Assembly (NCBI GenBank): GCA_958405355.1
Contig: CATYEA010000154.1
Location: 1 to 5,224, forward strand
Source of the DNA: an uncultured Lachnospiraceae bacterium
GTDB lineage: Bacteria > Bacillota > Clostridia > Lachnospirales > Lachnospiraceae
Length of the DNA: 5,224 bases
Reading direction: 5' to 3'
Of this stretch, positions 1 to 5,224 are shown piece by piece. The notes under the pieces were generated by a model. The model worked only from the letters and a program-made list of their open reading frames with translations, searched no databases and was not told the origin of the DNA. Position 1 is the first letter of the stretch. Every line of letters starts with the position of its first letter. The position numbers and the translations under genes were made by a program.

Positions 1-2
1 GG

Positions 3-386
3 GCCAGCCAGCATTTGAAAGGAATTAAGGACGCTTCAACAATTGTGGCGATCAATAAAAACGGCAATGCGCCGATTTTCAAAAACTGTGACTATGGTAT
101 TGTGGGCGATGTGATGGAGATTCTTCCATTATTGACAAAGGCATTGGATAACGGAGAGCCGAAACAGTCGGCACCGGTACCGATGATTAAGATGAAACGT
201 CCGACACCGCCGAAGCCGGAACCAATTGGAAAGAGTTATATCTGCAGCGGCTGCGGTTATGAATATAATCCGGAGATCGGTGACGAAGAAAGTGAAGTAT
301 TCCCAGGAACTTTATTTGAAAAACTGCCGGAAGAGTGGGTTTGTCCGGAAGGTGGTGAAGGAAAAGAGCAGTTTATTGAAGAATAG
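3..386 (+). CDS. etfA: Electron transfer flavoprotein alpha subunit with C-terminal rubredoxin-like domain (5' partial)
   Basis: Only the last 127 codons are present; the frame is open to the left edge. The first ~48 residues match the C-terminal FAD-binding domain of ETF alpha/FixB proteins: SQH, then [13 protein letters not shown] and DYGIVGD, followed by the terminal helix. The family uses this domain to hold FAD and pass electrons from acyl-CoA or similar dehydrogenases. A Pro/Lys-rich linker (about 155-230) leads to a rubredoxin-like domain of ~50 residues with YxCxxCGYEY, FPGTxFEKLP and WVCP. Rubredoxin binds one iron through four cysteines. Cysteines are present at 243-245, 252-254 and 342-344, but the fourth (expected CPxCG) is glycine, GGT at 351-353. 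The stop codon overlaps the ribosome binding site of the flavodiiron gene, suggesting cotranscription and possible translational coupling. The ETF alpha and rubredoxin identities are firm; the redox competence of the tail is uncertain. The TTG at 15 is an internal leucine codon, not a start. Confidence 0.9.
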   Translation, partial: ASQHLKGIKDASTIVAINKNGNAPIFKNCDYGIVGDVMEILPLLTKALDNGEPKQSAPVPMIKMKRPTPPKPEPIGKSYICSGCGYEYNPEIGDEESEVFPGTLFEKLPEEWVCPEGGEGKEQFIEE

Positions 387-390
387 GAGG
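385..390 (+). promoter_or_regulatory. Ribosome binding site of the flavodiiron gene, overlapping the etfA stop codon
   Basis: A perfect AGGAGG lies 7 bases before the ATG at 398 and shares its first two bases with the upstream TAG stop (384-386). It fixes the start of the flavodiiron gene. The overlap suggests that ribosomes finishing etfA help load the next gene. Confidence 0.85.
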
Positions 391-397
391 AAGAGCC

Positions 398-1621
398 ATG
401 TATTGTGTGAGAAATGTAACGGAAGATTTATATTGGATTGGTGCCAATGACCATCGTTTGTCTTTATTTGAAAATATTCACCCAATCCCGGAAGGGGTTT
501 CCTATAACGCTTATGTGCTGATGGATGAAAAGACCGTCCTTTTTGATACGATTGACTGGTCCTCCTGCCGTCAGTTCCTTGAAAATCTGGAACATGTCCT
601 TAATGGCCGTCCATTGGATTATATGGTCATCAACCATATGGAACCGGACCATGGAGCTTCCATCGAAGAAGTTCTTCTCCGTTATCCGAATGTGACGATC
701 ATCAGTACAGAAAAGGCTTTTATGCTCATGCGCCAGTTTGATTTCCATGTAGATGGACACACTCTGGATGAGGTCAAAGAAGGAGATACACGCTGTTTTG
801 GAAAACATACGGTGACCTTCGTGGCTGCACCGATGGTACACTGGCCGGAGGCTATGGTGACCTTTGATGTGACCGATGGTGTTTTATTTGCAGCCGATGC
901 CTTTGGTTCCTTTGGAGCTTTGGATGGCAAGCTGTTTAATGATGAAGTGAACTTTGACCGTGACTGGATTGACCATGCAAGACGTTATTATACAAATATC
1001 GTTGGTAAATATGGTCCTCATGTACAGCTTCTCTTAAAGAAAGCCGCAGGTATCGTCAATGATATTAAATTTATCTGTCCGCTTCATGGTCCGGTATGGC
1101 GTTCGGATTTTGGATATCTTCTTGATAAATATCAGCACTGGAGTACTTATGAGCCGGAAGAAAAGGGTGTTATGATCGCCTACGCATCTATGTATGGAAA
1201 TACAGAAGCAGCAGCTCAGGCTTTGGCAGCGAAGCTCTGTGAAAAGGGTATGACCAATGTGGTTATGTACGACGTATCCAATACCCATGTGTCTTACCTG
1301 ATTTCCGAGACCTTCCGCCTGAGTCATATCGTCCTTGCCAGTGTGACTTATAATCTGGGTATTTATCCGGTAATGCACAATTACCTGATGGATATGAAGG
1401 CGCTGAATCTTCAGAACAGAACATTTGCCATTGTGGAAAATGGTTCCTGGGCATGCAAGTCCGGTGACTTGATGGAGAAATTTATTCAGGATGAAATGAA
1501 GAATATGACCGTACTCAGCAGCCGTCTGTCTTTGGCTTCCACATTGAAAGCAGAGAAGGCCAGCGAGCTGGATGTATTGGCAGATGCCATTATCGAATCC
1601 ATGGAGGAAGAGAAAAAATAA
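398..1621 (+). CDS. fprA: Class A flavodiiron protein (FprA family; O2 and/or NO reductase)
   Basis: This 407-residue cytoplasmic protein has the normal length and domain order of class A flavodiiron proteins: a metallo-beta-lactamase-like domain (about 1-250) followed by a flavodoxin domain (about 256-403). The diiron ligands are all visible: H80, E82 and D84 in HMEPDH, then H148 (VHWPEAM), D167 (DAFGSFG) and H230 (LHGPVW). Their spacing matches known family members. The FMN site is marked by the phosphate loop ASMYGNTE (263-270), the SVTYNLGIYP loop (315-324) and ENGSWA (347-352). The family reduces O2 to water and/or NO to N2O, usually taking electrons from rubredoxin. No rubredoxin or flavin reductase domain is fused here, so an outside donor is needed; the rubredoxin tail of the gene just upstream is the obvious candidate, by inference. 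The start is ATG with AGGAGG 7 bases before it. A terminator follows. Sequence alone does not settle O2 versus NO preference. Confidence 0.95.
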   Translation: MYCVRNVTEDLYWIGANDHRLSLFENIHPIPEGVSYNAYVLMDEKTVLFDTIDWSSCRQFLENLEHVLNGRPLDYMVINHMEPDHGASIEEVLLRYPNVTIISTEKAFMLMRQFDFHVDGHTLDEVKEGDTRCFGKHTVTFVAAPMVHWPEAMVTFDVTDGVLFAADAFGSFGALDGKLFNDEVNFDRDWIDHARRYYTNIVGKYGPHVQLLLKKAAGIVNDIKFICPLHGPVWRSDFGYLLDKYQHWSTYEPEEKGVMIAYASMYGNTEAAAQALAAKLCEKGMTNVVMYDVSNTHVSYLISETFRLSHIVLASVTYNLGIYPVMHNYLMDMKALNLQNRTFAIVENGSWACKSGDLMEKFIQDEMKNMTVLSSRLSLASTLKAEKASELDVLADAIIESMEEEKK

Positions 1622-1635
1622 TTAATTGAATGAGA

Positions 1636-1684
1636 ATGCCCGATATTTGTCTGTTTTGACGATGGATGAATATCGGGTATTTTT
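1636..1684 (+). terminator. Intrinsic terminator after the flavodiiron gene
   Basis: CCCGATATT (1639-1647) pairs perfectly with AATATCGGG (1669-1677). The stem extends by three more pairs (ATG 1636-1638 with TAT 1678-1680, one of them G-U). The loop is about 21 bases and contains a possible small inner GTC/GAC hairpin. Five T (1680-1684) follow. The position, 15 bases after the stop codon, suits the end of the etfA-flavodiiron transcript. The large loop and short T-run may make it leaky. Confidence 0.8.
1656..1683 (+). promoter_or_regulatory. Candidate sigma-A promoter for the Rnf-like gene, overlapping the terminator
   Basis: TTGACG (1656-1661, 5 of 6 to the -35 consensus) is followed after 16 bases by TATTTT (1678-1683, 4 of 6 to TATAAT). 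It would start transcription near 1690, about 58 bases before the ATG at 1748. The -35 lies in the terminator loop and the -10 in its closing stem and T-run, so the match could be chance in AT-rich DNA. No better promoter is seen between 1684 and 1748. Confidence 0.3.
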
Positions 1685-1734
1685 ACGAATAAATCAAATG
1701 CCCGGCACACATACTATTTAAGAATTTTGAGGAT

Positions 1735-1738
1735 GGAG
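1735..1738 (+). promoter_or_regulatory. Ribosome binding site deciding the start of the Rnf-like fusion gene
   Basis: GGAG is 9 bases before the ATG at 1748. The two other in-frame starts, TTG at 1727 and ATG at 1733, have no purine-rich site at a usable distance. The ATG at 1748 is therefore preferred, removing seven residues from the longest possible reading. Confidence 0.6.
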
Positions 1739-1747
1739 TGTGACAAC

Positions 1748-3817
1748 ATGGGCAGAAGCCGTGGAATAAATGTATATGAAGAGGCATGGGAACAGTTGAC
1801 CCGGGAAAAAGCTTTTGAAGGGTATATGCCGGAGCGGGTCTGTATTTCTCTGAGCCAGAACGGAGAGGCTATCTGCCGGCCGACAGTGCTTCCGGGGGAA
1901 TATGTCTGCCGTGGGCAGGTCATCGGTGAGGCCGAGTCTGAGGATGAGGCCTGTGTTCATGCGAGCATTGCCGGCTATGTGGAGGAAGTAACAGATTATC
2001 AAAGGGCTCCCGGGGTATTTGAACCTTATGTGAAAATCCGTAAGGAAAATGAAAAAGCCAGAGAGTGGCATCCCTTTGCAGTAGATTTTGGAAGAAAAGC
2101 TATGGCTCAGGCGATGCACAGGATTGGTCTGCCGAAAAAAAGATTACCGAAATCGGAGGTTTTAATTGTCAATGGTTTTGCCAATGAGCCTTATATCACT
2201 TCCGGATACCGCCTGATGATGGAAAGTCCGGGTAAAATTGTGATTGGGGCGATTTTGGGAGCGATGGCTGCAGAAGCAGAGACTGTATATATATGTATTA
2301 ATGAGGATGCATTTGATGCTGTGGCGCGGATGAAGCGGACCGTGCAGAAATATGGGAAAAACATGGGAAATCAGCGCCCAATCTGGGTGCTGTCTATGAA
2401 GCGGAAATATCCAAATGGAAATGAAAAGATGCTTCGTAAAGAAGTGCTTGGTCGGGAAAAGGCAACGGCTGCAGTGGTCAGTGTGGCAGAAATGGCGGCT
2501 CTTTACGATGGAATCTATGATGGCGAACCATGGACCCGAGTCGGAATAACCGTTTCAGGGGAAGTTGCGGTTCCGAAAAATCTATGGGTGCCTATTGGGA
2601 CAAATGTCCAGGATATTATTGATTACTGCGGCGGAAAGGCCTCAGAAGCGGTTATTATTCACGGCGGACCTCTGGGCGGACGTACTGTGGACGGACCAAA
2701 TACCTGGGTGACACGGGAAACCTGTGGACTTCTTGTGCTGAGGCCGCCGGAAAGTTTTATTTCACCCTGTATCCACTGTGGGTTGTGCCGGGAAGTTTGC
2801 CCCCAGGGGTTGATGCCGGATCAAATTGAGGCCAAATACCTGGATGGCGGCGAAGTTCCGGAGAATCTCAGGGCTTCCGAGTGCATTAAGTGCGGGCTTT
2901 GCTCCTATGTGTGTCCTTCGGGGAGACGTCTGACCGAGTATATTGACCAGGTGAAAAAAGGCCGGATCAGGGAAAAATCTTTGAAGCAGGCTGAAAAAAG
3001 CCGGGGCGATTATATTGATATTCCGACAGACAGAAAAGTTTTCAGACGGTTAAAGCCGCTGGAACGTCGGAGTGAAAGTGCCCCGCACATCCATCGCCGG
3101 GGAACGATTTACGATGTGATGAAACATAGCGTTATTGGTCTGATTCCGCTGATCGGAGCAGCTTTTTATAAACATCCCGGGCAAAGTGTACATCTGGCCG
3201 GAATGTTGATCGTTGGTGCTTTTTGCGCTCTGCTTTCCGAATATTTCTGGCAGACTTTTCGAAATGAATATGTGTCTGTCCGGGACGGTTCGGCATTTTT
3301 TTCCGGTCTTTTTTTAGCACTATTATTTCCGGTGGAAACGCCGTTGTGGAAGGTGGCGTTGGCTGCGATAACAGCCATTCTTGTAGGAAAACAGGCTTTT
3401 GGTGGGATTGGTAAATCACCCATTCATCCGGTCATTGTGGGAAAATTACTATTTTCACCCTTTGAACTGCCCTTTATTGAAAATTTATGGCCCTTTGCCC
3501 TTTTTTCGCTAGTATGGATGTGTCTCAAAAGAATGTGTCCGGCGGCCTATCCACTGGCATTTTTGGTGGTTTTGGGTGTTGGAAGGCCGGAAAATCTATT
3601 GTCTGCTTCGATACTTTTATGTGCAGCCTATTTAATATGGAGCTATGAGACGATGCCGCCATCCAGGGCAGGAAGATGGACATTTGCCCTTGCAGCCGGA
3701 GTGCTGACTCTTTTGTTTCAATTTTTGGGAGTTGGAACGAGCAGTGTATTTTTTGCTGTGGCCTGTATGGATCTGGCAGTCCCCCTTTTGGAATTTCCAT
3801 CTGTGAAAAGAGTCTGA
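1748..3817 (+). CDS. RnfC-RnfD fusion protein: dicluster 4Fe-4S module joined to an RnfD-like membrane module
   Basis: The product has 689 residues from ATG 1748. The N-terminal ~400 residues resemble RnfC: a barrel-sandwich (lipoyl-like) segment at about 38-83 (VLPGEYVCRGQVIGE, then VHASIAGYVEEV), NGFANEPYIT (142-151), KYPNGNEK (220-227), an SLBB-like segment (about 263-309) and HGGPLGG. Two ferredoxin motifs follow, with cysteines 341/344/347/351 and 379/382/385/389, each CxxCxxCxxxCP. A basic linker leads to an RnfD-like part beginning at its usual PHI motif (446-448), with about nine hydrophobic segments, DGS (513-515) and GKQAFGGIG (547-555). In Rnf complexes, RnfC is the cytoplasmic NADH-side subunit and RnfD a membrane flavoprotein. 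Oddities: separate subunits are fused; the RnfC glycine-rich loop (GxGGAxFPT) is reduced to RIGLPKKRLP near 125-134; and the RnfD SGAT-type FMN-threonine motif is absent, in a domain of ~240 residues where about 320 is usual. No rnfG, E, A or B is nearby. Family placement is firm; function is unknown. It may be an electron relay or membrane anchor rather than a standard Rnf subunit. Confidence 0.88.
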   Translation: MGRSRGINVYEEAWEQLTREKAFEGYMPERVCISLSQNGEAICRPTVLPGEYVCRGQVIGEAESEDEACVHASIAGYVEEVTDYQRAPGVFEPYVKIRKENEKAREWHPFAVDFGRKAMAQAMHRIGLPKKRLPKSEVLIVNGFANEPYITSGYRLMMESPGKIVIGAILGAMAAEAETVYICINEDAFDAVARMKRTVQKYGKNMGNQRPIWVLSMKRKYPNGNEKMLRKEVLGREKATAAVVSVAEMAALYDGIYDGEPWTRVGITVSGEVAVPKNLWVPIGTNVQDIIDYCGGKASEAVIIHGGPLGGRTVDGPNTWVTRETCGLLVLRPPESFISPCIHCGLCREVCPQGLMPDQIEAKYLDGGEVPENLRASECIKCGLCSYVCPSGRRLTEYIDQVKKGRIREKSLKQAEKSRGDYIDIPTDRKVFRRLKPLERRSESAPHIHRRGTIYDVMKHSVIGLIPLIGAAFYKHPGQSVHLAGMLIVGAFCALLSEYFWQTFRNEYVSVRDGSAFFSGLFLALLFPVETPLWKVALAAITAILVGKQAFGGIGKSPIHPVIVGKLLFSPFELPFIENLWPFALFSLVWMCLKRMCPAAYPLAFLVVLGVGRPENLLSASILLCAAYLIWSYETMPPSRAGRWTFALAAGVLTLLFQFLGVGTSSVFFAVACMDLAVPLLEFPSVKRV

Positions 3818-3823
3818 AAAGCC

Positions 3824-3852
3824 TTGCCTTTTTTACAGTGACCCCCTATAAT
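3824..3852 (+). promoter_or_regulatory. Sigma-A-type promoter for the TPR gene
   Basis: A perfect TATAAT -10 box (3847-3852) lies 17 bases after TTGCCT (3824-3829, 4 of 6 to the -35 consensus). Transcription would start near 3859, giving a leader of about 20 bases that just holds the GGAGG site (3869-3873). The -35 begins 7 bases after the stop of the Rnf-like gene. The TPR gene can therefore probably be expressed on its own, even if it is also read through from upstream. Confidence 0.65.
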
Positions 3853-3878
3853 ATTAATGATATTGAATGGAGGAAGTC

Positions 3879-5224
3879 ATGGAAGAAAAACGGCAGAGAG
3901 CGAGAAAAATAGAAGTTCCGGAAGGGAACCTTTCAGATAGAAAAAAAGTGACAGGGACAAAGCGTTCGTCGATGCATTCATCTGCTTCACGGACCAGAGT
4001 GTCAAGAAGTTCATCCGGACGTGACCCGGAGAAAAGAAGAAGTTCGGCAGGACGGAATTCGGCAGGGACCCGAAGTGGGGCCAGGTCGAAAACTTCGGGG
4101 AAAAAGCGTACGGCGGCAAGGCAGAGAAAACACCGTCCGGGGAATATTGTGGGACGGATCATACAGGTACTTTTGGTCATTGCCCTGATTTGTGTTCTGT
4201 TTTTTGTGGTACGGAATTTTGGTGAGGGTAATAAATTAAATAATAAGGGCCTGGATGCCTATGAGCAGGCGGATTACGAGACGGCCAATGCTTATTTTAC
4301 AAAAGCCATCGAGTATGATGGCGGTAACGGCGAATATTATATGAATCAGGGTATGGCCCGAAGTGAACTGAAGCTTTACGATGACGCTATGGCATCTTTC
4401 AATAAGGCGTTGGAATTGATGAAGCGGGATAAGGATATACAGCTTGTACATCGTGCGATGGGTATATCTTTATTGTATCAGGGAAAATATGATGAGGCGT
4501 TAGAATCCTTTGATAAGGCGCTTGATGGTAAGGATAGCCGTTATTCGGCAACAGAAATCGATATTTTGTATTACAAAGCAGAAACCCAGGATAAGGCGGG
4601 AAAATATGTGGATGCGGTCATGACCTATACTCAGATCGTGGATGCGGAAAAAACCGCGGATGCTTATATGCTTCGCGGTCTGGAATATGTTAAGGTCGGT
4701 GACAGTACCAATGCGGAAACGGATTTGAGAGCTGCCATTAAAAAGGATAAAAAGAACTATGAAATTTATCTGGCTCTCTATGAAGCATTGATGGATCAGA
4801 ATAAGACCGATGATGCCAGAAGTGTACTGAATGAAGCGTTGGAACTCGGAGGCGGCAAGGGCGCCGATTTGGTAAATCAGGGAAAGATCTACCTGAAATT
4901 GGGCGATTTGACAATGGCTGAGGAAAAGCTTCAGAAGGCAATGGACAAGGGTGAAATATCAGCAAATCTTGGCATGGCAGAGCTTAATATGTTAAAGACG
5001 CCGAGTGATTATACACTGGCTTGTCAGTATTTTGAAACTTATCTGGCAGCGGTAACGAATGATGCCGAAGCCTACAACGAATATGGTCTGTGCCTTATGG
5101 CCATGGAAGATTACGCGAAAGCGGAAATGATTTTTACCCAGGGCGTGGCTTTGAACAACCGCTTACTGGACCGGACGGTTTCTAAAAACCAGATTGCAGC
5201 GGCAGAGCGGGCAGGTAACTGGGA
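3879..5224 (+). CDS. Membrane-anchored TPR repeat protein with basic N-terminal tail (3' partial)
   Basis: The frame is open from ATG 3879 to the right edge, giving 448 residues with no stop; the true end lies outside. GGAGG (3869-3873) is 5 bases before the ATG. Residues 1-88 form a low-complexity Arg/Lys/Ser-rich tail with about 28 Arg or Lys and 16 Ser, including RSSSGR and RRSSAGR. One hydrophobic helix follows (about 90-111, IIQVLLVIALICVLFFVV). By the positive-inside rule the tail is cytoplasmic and the rest extracytoplasmic. From about 119 to 427 there are roughly nine TPR-like helix pairs; the clearest are at about 119-150, 152-184, 188-216 (GKYDEALESFDKAL), 328-358 and 395-427 (DYAKAEMIFTQGVAL). 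TPRs are protein-binding scaffolds. No catalytic domain is visible. It lies 61 bases after the Rnf-like fusion gene and has its own promoter, so a shared role is only a guess. The partner protein and specific function are unknown. Confidence 0.88.
   Translation, partial: MEEKRQRARKIEVPEGNLSDRKKVTGTKRSSMHSSASRTRVSRSSSGRDPEKRRSSAGRNSAGTRSGARSKTSGKKRTAARQRKHRPGNIVGRIIQVLLVIALICVLFFVVRNFGEGNKLNNKGLDAYEQADYETANAYFTKAIEYDGGNGEYYMNQGMARSELKLYDDAMASFNKALELMKRDKDIQLVHRAMGISLLYQGKYDEALESFDKALDGKDSRYSATEIDILYYKAETQDKAGKYVDAVMTYTQIVDAEKTADAYMLRGLEYVKVGDSTNAETDLRAAIKKDKKNYEIYLALYEALMDQNKTDDARSVLNEALELGGGKGADLVNQGKIYLKLGDLTMAEEKLQKAMDKGEISANLGMAELNMLKTPSDYTLACQYFETYLAAVTNDAEAYNEYGLCLMAMEDYAKAEMIFTQGVALNNRLLDRTVSKNQIAAAERAGNW

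Noticed and set aside
15..386. TTG at 15 as the start of a separate short gene
   Set aside because: The frame is open to the left edge and the codons before it encode ASQH, which continues the conserved ETF alpha motif. It is an internal leucine codon.
226..450. A separate small gene overlapping the rubredoxin domain in another frame
   Set aside because: Its translation resembles no known family and it overlaps two well-supported genes.
464..841. Minus-strand open frame inside the flavodiiron gene
   Set aside because: It lies fully within a gene with all diiron ligands in place, has no plausible domain and is a shadow frame.
1698..1710. Near-palindrome TGCCCGGCA as an operator
   Set aside because: The arms are only three to four bases with an asymmetric centre; this is expected by chance and no regulator is in view.
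1712..1717. TACTAT as a -10 box for the Rnf-like gene
   Set aside because: Only 4 of 6 match, and there is no -35-like hexamer 15-19 bases upstream.
1727..1747. Longer N-terminus of the Rnf-like protein from TTG 1727 or ATG 1733
   Set aside because: Neither start has a ribosome binding site at a usable distance, while ATG 1748 has GGAG 9 bases upstream.
3811..3836. Terminator between the Rnf-like gene and the TPR gene (AAAAG ... CTTTTTT)
   Set aside because: The possible stem is about five weak A-T-rich pairs; the T-rich stretch is better explained as part of the promoter region.
3854..4180. Minus-strand open frame opposite the start of the TPR gene
   Set aside because: It mirrors the codon bias of the Arg/Ser-rich tail, covers the promoter leader and has no family resemblance.

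Overview
The window looks like chromosomal DNA of an anaerobic Gram-positive bacterium, most likely a Clostridia member of the Lachnospiraceae type. The evidence is the gene content (an electron-transfer flavoprotein, a stand-alone class A flavodiiron protein and Rnf-type subunits), strong AGGAGG/GGAGG ribosome binding sites, short intergenic gaps and moderate GC. The genus cannot be fixed from the sequence alone. All four genes lie on the + strand and coding density is very high.

Region 1 (1-1684) is an electron-transfer and oxygen-defence pair. It opens with the 3' end of an electron-transfer flavoprotein alpha subunit (etfA). This subunit carries a proline-rich linker and a C-terminal rubredoxin domain. 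Eleven bases later comes a complete class A flavodiiron protein (fprA-type), followed by an intrinsic terminator. Rubredoxin is the usual electron donor of flavodiiron proteins, so the order suggests a path from ETF flavin to rubredoxin tail to flavodiiron protein to O2 (or NO). The tail, however, lacks one of its four iron-ligand cysteines.

Region 2 (1685-3817) holds one large gene in which an RnfC-like soluble iron-sulfur module is joined in frame to an RnfD-like membrane module. Both 4Fe-4S cluster motifs are intact. The glycine-rich flavin/NADH loop of RnfC and the loop carrying the covalent-FMN threonine motif of RnfD both seem to be missing. No other rnf genes are visible in the window.

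Region 3 (3818-5224) has a good sigma-A-type promoter, then a gene that runs off the right edge. It encodes a membrane-anchored TPR protein with a strongly basic, serine-rich N-terminal tail of about 88 residues, one transmembrane helix and about nine TPR-like repeats. No stretch over 300 bases lacks a gene. No RNA genes, CRISPR arrays, mobile elements or extended repeats were seen.

The most interesting signals are the RnfC-RnfD fusion without recognisable flavin sites and the ETF-linked rubredoxin domain with a Cys-to-Gly change, next to a flavodiiron protein.
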